A stretch of 64,000 nt of DNA from Oikopleura dioica (taxonomy: Eukaryota; Chordata; Appendicularia; Copelata; Oikopleuridae). Location: assembly GCA_907165135.1 (NCBI GenBank), contig OU015568.1, forward strand, positions 132,501-196,500, written 5' to 3'. This document shows positions 31,880 through 43,113 of this stretch, piece after piece. Position numbers and translations under genes: made by a program. Within the stretch, counting starts at the first letter, position 1; each line of letters opens with the position of its first letter. Under the pieces are notes generated by a model. It was not told where the DNA came from, did no database searches, and worked only from the letters and a program-made list of their open reading frames with translations.

Positions 31880-32405
31880 CCCATCACCTGCATTTTTCGT
31901 TTTTCCTTTCTCGCCTTCATTACTTCCCGATTCATGAGCTTCGACGTTTCAGAAACAGATTCTTCGATAGTATGATCTGATCCAAAATTCGTCGATTTTT
32001 CCTCCAGTTTTCTTCTTCTCGCATCTGTCAAATTTCAAATCAGGAAGGCTAGACTCGAAAAGCCTGACTGTACCTAATCGTCGTTTTCCATCTTCCAGAT
32101 AAATAAAGCTCGTGAATACAAAGCTCGGAAAAAGCGTCGCAATCTTTAAATTGATTCAATTTTTCGGCTGAAAATTTCAGCTTGAAATCAAGGAAGAGTG
32201 CGATCCTTTGAATCCTTCCCAATTGAATTTGCCAGAGCTTATCAAGTCCGATCGGCATAAAATTATTGGAGCAAGCATTTTCGCAACCGAATATAACCGT
32301 GTCACATCTAAAATCATCTGCAGTCCCAGTCCAGATCGCCGGGCCAATTAAAGCCGCCATTCCAAGGCGAAAGCCGCAAGTAAGGGCGTACCAAAGGTAC
32401 TTTCG
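31880..32405 (-). pseudogene. Connexin copy B, 5' half (N-terminal part)
   Basis: Minus strand: RKYLWYALTCGFRLGMAALI (TM1), DDFRCDTVIFGCENAC (EL1, C-x6-C-x3-C intact), NFMPIGLDKLWQIQ (TM2 entry), then the loop, an intron of about 40-48 nt, and a basic loop exon (KARKEKRKMQVMG) ending at the duplication 31880-31887. The first 20 or so residues are missing: homology to copy A stops at about 32405, where a kelch gene fragment on the opposite strand begins. This gene was therefore truncated as well as split. It pairs with 14,414-15,081. Confidence 0.8.
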
Positions 32406-33035
32406 ATTACACGTTCCTTACTCAATGTGAAATATACGACGGAGACTCGGCAATCTCAACTTACTCGGCCTCATCGAGGCATTACGGAGGCAAACTGGCA
32501 TTCTTCAATGGACAACCGACAACAGTTGGGAGCAGCTGGTTTGGTTCTTCTAGTCCGAAAATGGTGGAGACTTTGAGCTCTACTCGCTTGGTTTCTTTGG
32601 GCGATTTCCCGATGTCTTTCAAAAAATTGATTCTTTAATTAAAATCTTAAGGATAATTGCTTATCATGTTCTTATTGGCCTTTCGAGTGGAAATCTTTTG
32701 CTGGCTGGAGGAGAAACATATGAGGACGACTGGGTTGCTCAAACTGCCATTTGGCTTCTTGAAAACGACACTTGGAAAACGATCGGAAATCTACAAAACG
32801 TAAGCTCCAGATTGGAATAATTGTCAGAGAGTTAAATTCATCTCAGGCTGACTCCGGAGGCTCTAGTATAATGATCGACGATTCAATTTTCATCGTCTCC
32901 GGCTACGAAGATCCACATCCAATTGAGCGACTTGAATTAGAAGGAGATGTACTGGTCAATCAAGAAGTCATTGGACACACTGTTTACAGTTCGATTCCTG
33001 TTCTTTTGAAAGTTTTCGCTGATTATTGCGCCTGA
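32402..33035 (+). pseudogene. 5'-truncated kelch gene, fused to the connexin edge
   Basis: Plus-strand kelch exons: FDYTFLTQCEIYDGDS, HYGGKLAFFNGQPTTVG, PKMVETLSSTRLVSLGDFPM; a 36-nt intron; LLLAGGETYEDDWVAQTAIW then LENDTWKTIGNLQN; a 47-nt intron; IMIDDSIFIVSGYEDPHPIE ... YCA, stop 33033-33035. The exon layout is the same as in the kelch copies at 5,780, 54,400 and 61,524, and no stop is seen. The whole N-terminal half (cysteine modules and first kelch repeats) is absent, so it is likely non-functional. AATAAA lies near 33147. Confidence 0.6.
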
Positions 33036-33314
33036 AGAGTCCTGATCTTTAGAAATAATAATGATTGATTTTGTTGAATCTGTTTCTTTTAGCAATTTTT
33101 CCTGCAGGTAAAACTTGCCGAGTTCCGGACTATGAGGTTATCCAAATAAATATATAAAGCACGGGAGGCTCTAAAACCCAAAACGCAGCTACCACCCGTA
33201 AATCGGTTAAAACACGATCGGGATCAAAAAGGGATGAGAACAGTGTGAAAAAGTGATAACAAAATAGAATATGTTTATTAGAAATAATATAAAGCAGTAG
33301 AAAAGAGTTTAGCG

Positions 33315-34070
33315 TGGGTAGGCTTCATTTCCCCAAGAGCTTCATTTCCCCAGAGCCTCATCTCCCCAAGAGCTTCATCTCCCCAGCCTGGGCAAATGAA
33401 GCTTCTGGGGAGATGAAGCCCTGGGCAAGTGAAGCTTTTAAGTGCGTGGGCAAATTGTACTTTGTTGTCAATGGCTGAACCTGGCTGCGCATCAAAAATA
33501 ATTTTTTCAAAAAATTGAAAGTCTTAAATATGCGTTTCGTGAAAGAAATACGTCTTTCAAAGTCATCAGAATTATGTTTTCCTTCTTTATTTCTAAATAA
33601 TCAACCACCAATAATCAAGCTGAATGATTACAAGATTGGTTCGATCTGATATTTTTTTCTAAAATGTAATAAATAAAGTACATAATAATAGTTAATGTAA
33701 TAAAAAATAAGGTAACATGCGCAGCGCATACAGTTATGTACGTTATCCGGCCTCTAGCAGACTTGTTCCATAAAAACAGTTTTGATGAAAACTCTATTAG
33801 ATAATTTTTAATGTTCGAGAAATGATACAACTTGATAAAATTCTATTATTGACAATAATTTATTGCCCCGAATGGGGGTTTTAGGTATGAAGAGGTTGAA
33901 TATTTCTCAACATATTTTTCAGTTTTTTTTTTCTGAAAGTAGAATTTGAGCTTCATTAGCCCAAGAGCTTCATCTCCCCAAGAGCTTCATTTGCCCAGGC
34001 TGGGGAGATGAAGCTTTTGGGGAGATGAGGCTCTGGGGAGATGAAGCTCTTGGGGAAATGAAGCCTACCC
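33315..34070. mobile_element. 755-bp element with arrays of GCTTCATCTCCCCA at both ends
   Basis: Ends GGGTAGGCTTCATTTCCCCA and inverse. About 110 bp at each end consist of repeated GCTTCAT(T/C)TCCCCA units in alternating orientation. The octamer TTTAGCGT flanks it (33308-33315 and 34072-34079, one ambiguous base at the border). It is directly downstream of the DRC5 stop. The dense sub-terminal repeats are what one expects of transposase binding sites. Non-coding. Confidence 0.8.
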
Positions 34071-34512
34071 GTTTAGCGTCGTTAATAATTTTTTACAAAG
34101 TTTGATTTTCCTCGACTTTGAGGAGAATCGCCTGTTCAGAATCAGGCGTGACTCCTGTCAATCGCAAATCAATCGAAGTCAGAGTTGTGTTGCTCCGCAT
34201 CGCGTGTTAAAGATTCTTGCAAGATTCTTCCCCAATATTGCAAGAAGCCAGCAACACTTCCTCGAGCGTTTCATTCTTCGACACCACAGCAAGAAAACGC
34301 CGGAGATGAGGCACTTGAAAAATCAATAGTACTTACAGGAAAGTGCCTTTCCAAAGCCCTCTCCGAGATTATTCGCGGCAATATGCAAGTTCGTCAAGGT
34401 CGAGTTGCTTTCGAGGGCGTCGCCAATGAGCTCTCCACCGATATCGTTGATAAAGTTTTGCGTTAAATTGAGTTTCTACCGATTGGGATTTATTTTTGCT
34501 TATTGTTTACAA

Positions 34513-35315
34513 TAGGGCTCGCCAAAAAAAAGTCGATGTCAATTCTCCCCTACGAATTGCACCTTAAAATGATCCCCGTTTTTTCCTGATTCGAATGATA
34601 TGTCTCTGTCAGGCGTAAGTCTTCGGGAAAAAATTCTAGAGCTAGATCCAAAATCCTGTTTTTGGGACTTCGATCACGTGCCATGACGTCATTTCTCCGG
34701 AAATTTCAATATTTTTTCAATTTTTCGAGCATAACTTTTTATGCTCTTTTAAATAAGCTATTTACGAAGATGGGATCAAGATTTTGCCCAGAAATCCCAA
34801 TAAAATCCTACTAAAAATCCCTCAAATTCACAGTTTTTCGGCCTAATTTTAACCAGAAAACCTTGGATATTTCGAGTTCCCCAAGTTTTCCCGACCCGGC
34901 AAAGTACTTGAAAGAAGCGCAAGGCTTCATTCTATAAGAGTCTTGTCTCAAATCTTGGGAGAATCCAAGTAAACTACCGAAAAAAATTGAATGATTGATA
35001 AAAAATTACGACAATTTTCGATTTTTTCTCAAAAAAGACCATTTTTTTCGCTAAAAATTCTTAGATAGAGCCCGAACCAATACTGCTGATTAAAGCTCAG
35101 ACTCTCAGCTTTATATTTATATCAAATATAAGGAGTTTTGAGAGGTTTTCTTTGTTTATTTTTTCGGTTAAGCAATGAGACCTCGAAAAAGAGCCATTTT
35201 TATCGAAAATTCGCTCTAAAATTTTTTTGGCTGAGTTTAAGGGTGTGGGTTTTAGAACATGGGGAATCAGAAAAACATATTCGCTCGCGACTTCAAGATT
35301 TCATGGCGAGCCCTA
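34513..35315. mobile_element. 803-bp hAT-like element in DRC5, duplication GTTTACAA
   Basis: Ends TAGGGCTCGCCA and TGGCGAGCCCTA; perfect octamer GTTTACAA at 34505-34512 and 35316-35323. It is in an intron of DRC5. Non-coding, AT-rich. Note that its end pattern TAGGG..GCC.. starts with the same TAGGG as the giant element. Confidence 0.92.
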
Positions 35316-35445
35316 GTTTACAAAGCTGTCTAGGTCCTTATCGATAACCCTAACCCTAAGATTTTTCCTAAACAGGAAAATCAATGCGAAAAATCAAGGA
35401 AAAAATCCCAAGTCTTGAGTCTCGTGAGATCCTTCAAAAGCGAAT

Positions 35446-36448
35446 TAAACAGGTTTTTTTTAACGTTGCACCATTTTTGTGGAGCGCTTTTCAGCGGGTT
35501 AGAGTTGAGATATTTTGGTTATCTCTTTTGCACAATGTAGGGGAGGGTCTGTAGTGTGTTAAATAAGCTTTTGGTGTCGGCACCATCACTGGTGGTGGAG
35601 TTATGACGTCATTCATTGGCAGGGTGGAACGTTGGGACCGGGCAAGTCGGGCAAGCCGGGCAAAAAATCGGGCGTGCGGGCAAATCGGGCGGCACAGTGC
35701 TCGATTTAACGAGGTAAAAATCGGGCAAAGTCGGGCAATCGGGCAAAAATCGGCGCCCGGGAAAATAGTCGGCGCCCGAAAGAAAAAATGGCATCTAATG
35801 GGCCATAAATACTGGAATTTTCTCTAAAAACGTCCGGTTTCGGTTCTTCATGAGCGCCATTCTTCCTTCGGGATACAAAATAATCCTTTTCCCTCAATAA
35901 ATTTACATATTTTTTGGTTTTGGGGTTGCCGAAATTTCCAGGCAAAAGTCGGCGCCCGGGCAAATCGGGCGGGCAAAAAGTCGGGCGGGAATCGGGCGGC
36001 GCCGACAAAAAAAAATTAATCGGGCGGGCAATCGGGCGGCCAAGTTCAATTTTTTTGCCCCAACGTTCCACCCTGTTCATTGGGTATTCGCGGCAAAGCG
36101 TGAATGGTGGGAGAAAATTTGAAAAGTCCTTAAACGCACCATATATGTTTTTTTATCATACAGGGATGTTTCCTACATGTATACGAAATAAACCTGATAG
36201 TTTTTGGTGCCAACACCAAGGTTGGTGCTGGAGTAATGACGTCATCAAGATTTTTTCCTATGATTTTAGTGTACTTTGGATGTCGTGATTACTCCACCAC
36301 CAGTGATGGTGCCGACACCAAAAGCTTATTTAACATACTACAGACCCTCCCCTACATTGTGCAAAAGAGAGAATTGAAATATCTCGACTCAAACACCATC
36401 AAAAACGCTCCACCAATTATGTGCAACGTTAAAAAAAAACCTGTTTTA
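35446..36448. mobile_element. About 1.0 kb element with 155-bp inverted repeats, carrying a nested element
   Basis: The outer 155 bp at each side are inverted copies: AACGTTGCAC, GCACAATGTAGGGGAGGGTC, AAGCTTTTGGTGTCGGCACC, ATCACTGGTGGTGGAGT. The inner space holds the nested element 35620-36075. It directly follows the DRC5 LRR exon, whose frame runs out at AAAACAG into the repeat, so it may be inserted in coding sequence. No clear target duplication. Confidence 0.75.
35620..36075. mobile_element. 456-bp hAT-like element nested in the 35.4-36.4 kb element, duplication TTCATTGG
   Basis: Ends CAGGGTGGAACGTTGGG and inverse; perfect octamer TTCATTGG at 35612-35619 and 36076-36083. The interior is full of short units GGGCAAATCGGGC, GTCGGGCAA and GCGCCCGGG in both orientations. 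Insertion after the host element, so younger than it. Confidence 0.92.
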
Positions 36449-37161
36449 GCAATTGCCCCAGCGCCTTCGTCTCCGATCTTATTGTCTTCGAGGATGAGCT
36501 CTTCGAGCGTATTCACCGTCGATACAAGCTGAAAAGGGGATAAAATTATCGCCGATGGAGATTACTGAGAAAAATCATCTGTAGCGTGAAAGATACAATT
36601 ATTGTTCAGAAATAGAACTTCAACTGAAAAACCTGAGAAATCAACTCAAAAAAATCACTTGAAGTTGACATCATTCATTGAATTGATTTCGTATATTTTT
36701 GCATCACTGCCTAAAATTTTCTTCCTTCCGAAAAATTACACATAAGTCGCCAAACCTTTTACCCTTGCCACGCCTAACCCTGCCCATCTGTTTCTCAGCC
36801 TTCTGAGAAAAGAAAATCTTCAGATGACAAGTTCGCCGAAACCATCTGCTCACATCCTGTCGCGCTATTAAATTTCCAAAAAAGACAGATTTCGCCGATC
36901 CTGCGAGTGATACCCTAAGCGTAATTTCTTATCAAAGGCTTCGATCGGCCAGCACAAGAAACACCTGGCCACCATCCCACACTGCGCTCCAGCGGCGCTC
37001 GAGATCGATCTGTCGCGAATTTAACCGAAAACGCCCCGCACTGCGGGGCCCGCAGAGGAACATCACAGCTCGACAAACGGTTTTCAATTATTCCCTTTTG
37101 CAGATAACAAAAGAGACTTCTTCTCATTTCTCAAAACTTCTCAAAGTAAAACCGAAGAAAA

Positions 37162-37230
37162 CATGATGGAAGCTAACCCAAAAGAGATTAAAAACCACCG
37201 ATGTCTTCTTTGCGAGGTAAGATTTCTAGA
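37162..37230 (+). other. Possible isolated first exon
   Basis: On the plus strand, opposite DRC5 intron DNA, ATG at 37162 opens MMEANPKEIKNHRCLLCE followed by a clean donor GTAAGATTTC. A C-x2-C pair at the end recalls a zinc-binding start, but no following exon was found. Confidence 0.2.
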
Positions 37231-39442
37231 GATAAATGAAAACCGTAATCGTTCAATTAAGTCATAAGTATCTATAAAATTATAAGCGTCTGCTACTCGA
37301 GAAATAATTCTTAATCTATTAATGACCGAAATCGAAGACTTCTTAGCTCATTGTTTAAATCCTTATTCAAATTTTACTTCAACAAAAATATCAACAAGTC
37401 AAGGCAAACGGAAGTTGTCAACAATTTCCGCTCCCCTTGTCATCCTTTATTTCCGCCTGACCGAGTTCTTTTTAGGCTGGACCTGGTCTTTGCATGTTCC
37501 GCCCTGGTCAACAAATGACCGAGATCAAGAAGAAAACCCTCCGCGCCCGCTTCTCGCACAAAATGAAGAAGTTCTTGAAACACTAATCGCCCGAGAAATT
37601 CTAATTTACGCACCTTTCCGATCGACCTCGCAGCCGAGAATCTGAGATGATTTCTTCGCAAGTCCAAAACGCGAAGGTTCGGGTGTTTGAGAAGAGATTT
37701 TACGATGATCCGAGCGTTTCCATCGTCCAGTGGCGATTCCGTCAGACGAAGCACTTTCAGCTGTGGACATTTTCGCATTGTCGAAGAAATAATCAGAGCA
37801 TCGCGTTGCGTAAACTTAAATATTTCTGTAAATAAACGATTCTATTTTATTCAAAAAATATAATTAAAGTCTTGTTAAGTTAAGCATGGGAGCGGAAATT
37901 TGTGCCTGAAGGTGATAAAGTTGACTGGAAAAGTAACGTAGGGAGTGACGTAGTTATTGAAATGACGTTTTTTCTTGAAGCTTTAGCATTATTAAAAAAT
38001 ATGATTAGGGAAAAAATTTCTCGAAGAAATAATTCATAATAAGCCCTTTTTGCCATTTCACAGGCAATTAAGCATTTCTACGCAATTCTGGATCAATATG
38101 AAAACTTCTTTCATGCGAGCTGATAACTTCCTGAGCTGGCATCAAATCGATGACATTTGGTTGATTTATGGTCACCCGTCCGTATAGCCACCCTTCTCGG
38201 ACTCATACTGGGCTGCTTAATTAATTGAAATGATTGTTTTGAGCGAAAATAATACTGCTTGGAAATGAACTTATTCAAGAACCTATTGTTAGGGCCATTT
38301 TTAAATGAGTCAAATGGGTCTTTTTTGAAGGAGAATTTTTTGGTTCTTAAAAGTTGAAAATTTCAAGTCATTCAAAAAAATGCATTCAAAACACCTTTGG
38401 GAATTTCTCCTCTTCATAAAAAACTCAACGGTAAACAGTAAACAACGCCATATAAATTTTATCCGTTTGATCGCCGCGATAACAGGTTTATTTAGGGGTT
38501 TAACGACACGAGAGTGTCGTTTGTGGTAATTTTCCGCAAATTTCATCCCTCGTCGCCACCTCAAGCATCTCCGGGGTCAATTTTTATTTTTCGATCAATA
38601 GAAAAGTGGAAGTCGTGAAATTCGTATTTTTTATTTGCAAATATCTTTACTCCCCATTCTTACCGTGAAAAAGCCCCACTCAAAATTCATGCCGACGTTT
38701 TTGACCTGGAATTGGATGCTGAATTCTTCCAGTTTCTTCAATTCCGCGACGATGGAAGACAAGTCCATGTGGCTAGGGCTGTCTTCCTCATCGTCGTCTT
38801 CTTCGTTGATTTCTTTTATGTCCGGAATCGGGGATAGAATTTGCTAAATGTTGAGTCGCCTCACTTCCGATTTAGCCAAGTTAACAACTGTTCGCAATTC
38901 ATCGCTATCGCTTCGATTAGGGACAAAATGCTCGATTGCCTATTCCAGCGTCTTATAAATATATCGAGTAAGAGTCAAGTCGAACCAGTGCCCAAATCTC
39001 ATCCGCCCGCCGTTTCCAGTACGCATTGTCGTCTATCAAAACAGCTTTCTCAAGTGGAACGTCGAGGGCGAGCTTTTCGACGAGTACCGATCGTTCTTTT
39101 TCGCTCGGCAGCTCGTAAAAACGAGGAAAATCATTCAAATTAGCAACTGAAAAATTCATTTCCTTGCCTTACTTCTTTCTTACTAACCAATAGTTTTGAA
39201 GCGTCCACTCATCATCTTCCGCAATAATTCGCCTGGTCATTATTGCTGCATAATTACGTTGATAAACTCGCTCTTGAACTCTCTTTGAAAATGTTTTTAT
39301 TGATGAAGATTGAAAGTTGGAAAAAGCAGATTTATCAATAATAGCAATCGTAAAAGTCTTGGTGACTCATCTTTTGAGCATTTTTTACATGATCTGGGAA
39401 CAGTGAAGAGAGTTAGGACAAGAAATACGCAAGAAGAGAACG

Positions 39443-40203
39443 TTAATCAAGAAATTGGCGGAATGCGTTGTAGCTTTGCTTCAAATCGAAGAGCATTTGG
39501 CGAGCTTGTTCTTCTAAAAAACGGTTGTTTTGGAAACGAAAGGGTTGGCCAAGCTGTGATTTCATCTGACGCAGCCATGGGTCGAAGCTCAGCCTCCCAG
39601 GATTTCTGCGATTCTTTGATTCCCTCAGGCACGTCCGTCATTTGATCGATATTGAGAACGAGCTCGCGGAGTTCTGGATAAAGACTGTCTTTCGAGTAGT
39701 TTTCCAAGTGAATTCGATCTTGAGAGAAATACTTTAGAATAAGAGACCCTGTTGTTTTCAGACCTTGCAGCGAGATAAAGCCAGCAATAACGTCGGCGAT
39801 GAGCACATTTTGGTTTCCTTTATTGTCCCTGTTCGTAATCGGTCTGTATTCTTTGATTCTCGCCATTGCCAGGCGACAATCGAGACGGTAGTGGAAACTC
39901 TTCCACTAGATCGAATCTCATTAGCGATAATTACGCGATAAGTTTTTAATGAGAAAGAGCAAGAAAATCTCATGAGCGGAACTACTCACCAGATGTTATC
40001 TCAGACTGCGGAAGAGCAGTTTTGTACTGCATTAAGAGCCTGGAGCATTGATTCTCATACTCTTTAGTGCTGATTGCATCCTTGATATTCGCCTTTTTGA
40101 GCTCTTGCAGAGTCTTGATTATTGAATACAGTTCTGCCTAGTTTTCGATTTCTTCGCGCTCACGAGCGTTCTCGTGAAGTCGAACTTCTTGGTACAAACT
40201 CAT
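39443..40203 (-). pseudogene. VPS28: VPS28, ESCRT-I subunit (one amber codon, one frameshift)
   Basis: Minus strand, start 40201-40203: EVRLHENAREREEIEN, then a TAG (40138-40140), then AELYSIIKTLQELKKANIKD and CSRLLMQYKTALPQ. A 73-nt intron follows, then FHYRLDCRLAMARIKEYRPI, DNKGNQNVLIADVI, ELRELVLNIDQMTDVPEGI, ASDE, and, in another frame after a short stretch, ARQMLFDLKQSYNAFRQFLD with stop 39443-39445. These are the N-terminal ESCRT-core and the C-terminal four-helix domain of VPS28, which with TSG101 and VPS37 sorts ubiquitinated cargo at endosomes. One base too many before FHYRLDC shifts the frame. As VPS28 is normally essential, this is either a second, dead copy or has base errors. Confidence 0.75.
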
Positions 40204-40343
40204 TCTTTTGATGGTACTTTTTAGGGCTTTGAATTTCGATGAACTTTATTTGAAAGGCTGAAAAGAGTTGAGGAAGGAAAAAGTTATAACAGTTGGTTTT
40301 AATATTGAGCCTAGAAAATCTAAGAAGGTATGAGGCTCTTCGT

Positions 40344-42990
40344 TTAGCGCTTGAACTGCTTTTTCATCGCTCTAGAATTCAATAAGTACAGAGAAAAGGG
40401 TTGAAAACTTACAAAACATCAACTTTCGTGAACTGTAAAATCGTCTCCAGCGCCGCCAGCAGGGTTCGGTATTTTGAATTCGCAAAATTATTCGTTTTTC
40501 ATTTGAATTTCTATTTATTCGTTTACGAATATTCTCTAATGAGCGAATATGCAAAACGAATGAAAACGAATTTTCTCGGAGAATTTTTCAGAAATTCAGC
40601 GAATTTCTCAAATATTCGCTTTTCCGCGCGCTCTGATTGGTCGGGCTTTGACGTTGCGCAGCCTATAATTTTATTTTCACCGCCCAAATAACCTTATAGC
40701 TCGCGGGCGCCACCCTTTTCTCGCCCGCGGCCCTGGAGTTCAGCCAATCCAGGGCTGTACGCTCAATTTCGAGCGAATATTCGCCCGAATAGGCGATTCG
40801 CGAACAATCGCTCATTCGCTTAAGAAAAGAGCATATTCGCTGCGTGTATTGGCGATTTTTTCGACGAATTCAAAATACCGAACCCTGGTCGTCACGCTCT
40901 TGGGCTTGAATCTTTTCTTTGAAAGAATGAACTTCTTCTTGGGACTCGGCGAGTTTTTCTTGGAGACCGCGGATGCGCGATTCTAGCTCGTTTCGCCGGC
41001 TCCGGTGCATGTTGATTTCAACGTCTTTTCGGGAAAGCTAAAAAGAATTTTTTCAGACTTCGAAAAAAATAATTACTCAAATAGAAAGGTTCGCGGCTTC
41101 TTTTACCAAAAAGGCGCTACGATAAGAAATATCAAATGTACCTGTTCGGCAAACATAATCAAGGCAGTATCAATATTAGCATCCCCATTTTGCATAAGTT
41201 GACCAACTGAATCCGGCTGCTCGTTTTCAGCTCCATCATTTTGTTTTCTCAGAATTTCGATTTCGTTATCCTTGTCAGCCAGAATCTTCTGACTTCGTTC
41301 TCGCATTTGGGCAATTTCGGCTTCGAATTCTGCGATTTTTTCGTTGGCTCGGTTTTCGGAGTCGATTTTTTGCTGATCCGCTAAAGGAAAAGTTGGAGAT
41401 GGCGTTCGAAATCAAGGAAGAGAACCTGAAATCTTTACTGATTCTAGTTTTATCCTGTGCTCTTCGTTGTTCGCGTCGATTTGCTGCTTGAGCTTTTCTT
41501 TCTCCCTCCTGACTGTGACAAGCGTCGCCTTGAGACTTTTGATCTCGTCCTTCAGCTCATCCGCAAATCCGACCGGCTGAGCCTTTGGCGCTGATTTCTC
41601 CTCTACATCCTTTTTTACGAGCTTGATTTTAGTCTCCTCGAGCTCGAGTGACAGCTGTTTGATGTCGTCCTACGCCTGGATAAATAAACGGAAGTAGTCT
41701 TGCTTCTCATCTTGGACCGAGTCTTTTGATGTGTTTGTCGAGGATATGGCTTGGGATTCGCGAAGCTATAAATGAACCTGAACGCTAAAAATAACAAGGA
41801 AAGATAACAATTAGTCAACCAAGGACACAAAAGATAGAAACTAGGCTAAATAAATGGCCAATTTTGATGGGGGTCAAGTGATCATCCAACTATCCAGATT
41901 GATCTTAAAAGATGTCGGACATTTGACCTCATTTTACAACGATAATGAATCGTTAAAAATCGTTATAAAATATCGTTAAATTTCAGTCCGTGTCTACATC
42001 TACGAAGATTCTTACTGACAAAAACCATCGAAATTGAGATACATTTTAAAATTTCCAAATAAAGATAAAAAATACCTGTTCAATAAGTTCTTTTTGAGCA
42101 AGAGTTTTCTGAACCTCAACAGACTTTTCCCTTTCAAGCTCTGAGCAAAGATTCGTCACTCCAGTAATTCTATCTTCAAGTTCTGAAACTTTTGTCTCAT
42201 TTGCCTCAACCGTCGACTTCAATTTTTCTCGAAGTTCTTCGACTGTTTTTTGAAGCGAAGAATTATTTTGCGTGAGTTCGGATATTTTGTCATTTGCGCG
42301 AGTTTTGATATTTTTAATTTCTCCGTTTTTCTCCGCAAGTTTCTTCTTCGCTTGTTCTAGTTTTTCGTCGAACTGTTTGGTCAGATTCTCGTTCGATTCG
42401 GAGGCCTGTTGCTTCGATTTTTCGTCTGAGCGTTTTTGCAAGTTTTTCAATTCTTCTTTCAAAGTTGCGATCTTTTGCTTGAAATCCTCAGATTTCTTGC
42501 GTTCGGAGTTAAATTTAACAAGAATTTAACATGGTACCAGATATGTGAATATATTTATTCCAACATTAAATTTTCCATGAGGAATTTAAACAGTTCGATT
42601 TTAAAGTATCTCCTGGATTTATATCGGTGTCTAAACTTGCATAAAATGCATCATTTTTTCTTCGGGTAAAATTAAACCTCCGAGAAAGGATTTTATTCAG
42701 TTATCTCTACTCGGTGCATCTAGTGGTACCACGGCTGATATTTTGGCAAGATTCTCTGACGATAGCATCAAGCCTCAACGTCGATTCAGCGATATAAAAT
42801 GCCTCGAAACTTAGGTCCTATTTTTTGTAGAGCTGTACTCATCGCTAGTCAGAAAAACTTATCTTCACGAAAGTAGCTTCCGTCCAAATTCAGAATTTTT
42901 TTCCCAGTCGAAAATTGAATTTTCTCTCAAATTTACCTTTTGTAGCTCTCTGTTTGCAATTTTGGAAGCATTCGTCTTTTTGGAATCCAT
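40344..42990 (-). pseudogene. Long coiled-coil protein, golgin (GCC1/GRIP)-like, interrupted
   Basis: Start 42988-42990 (MDSKKTNASKIANRELQK, donor follows). Then a long heptad-rich exon at 42046-42530 (KKSEDFKQKIATLKEELKNL ... LREKLKSTVEANETKVSELE), further coil at 41440-41775 (DDIKQLSLELEETKIKLVKK), at 41105-41390 (ANEKIAEFEAEIAQMRERSQ ... ALIMFAEQ), at 40890-41040 (LSRKDVEINMHRSRRNELES) and a last exon ending at 40344-40346. The end LETILQFTKVDVLAMKKQF after the coil resembles the tail of GCC1-type golgins, which tether vesicles at the Golgi; this is a weak match. A TAG lies at 41670-41672. A hAT-like element splits the penultimate exon. The first intron is oddly long (about 400 nt) with no clean acceptor. 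Confidence 0.5.
40460..40887. mobile_element. 428-bp hAT-like element in the golgin-like gene
   Basis: Long perfect ends CAGGGTTCGGTATTTTGAAT TCG and inverse. Flanking octamers GCCGCCAG (40452-40459) and GTCGTCAC (40888-40895) agree at 5 of 8 positions, so an older or mutated duplication. Inside, GAATATTCGC-type motifs are repeated in both orientations. The first 8 bases of its ends equal those of the element at 24180. Confidence 0.75.
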
Positions 42991-43113
42991 ATAACATATC
43001 TTGCTCGTTGTTTTCGTCGTCTGGTTCGGCTACTGCAAGTACTGCTGCAGGAAAAACGCAGAAAAATGACTAAAAAAGCAAAAACTGCATTTATAATGCT
43101 TTAGGTTTAAAAC

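Larger units (their letters stand above)
34093..39240 (-). pseudogene. DRC5: DRC5 / TCTE1, nexin-dynein regulatory complex LRR protein (one stop, element-riddled)
   Basis: Minus strand, start 39238-39240: MTRRIIAEDDEWTLQ, as in the conserved RRIIAEDPEW of this family. Then DVPLEKAVLIDDNAYWKRR, an acidic linker, KNVGMNFEWGFFT (family: CGMNFEWNLF), LKVLRLTESPLDDGNARIIV then KSLLKHPNLRVLDLR (family: SKVDDDKARIIIRSLLDHP), and the LRR units LEELILEDNKIGDEGAGAIA (about 36440-36520), LNLTQNFINDIGGELIGDAL (34460), and LTSIDLRLTGVTPDSEQAIL before the end at 34093. It acts in motile cilia, linking dyneins in the axoneme. A TAA at 34207-34209 interrupts the last LRR. Three elements sit in the gene, one probably within an exon. 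Identity sure; whether alive is doubtful. Confidence 0.75.

Noticed and set aside
36915..37127. Minus-strand open frame with Cys/Arg-rich composition
   Set aside because: No splice context or motif; it is in a GC-rich stretch within the DRC5 locus and is probably chance.
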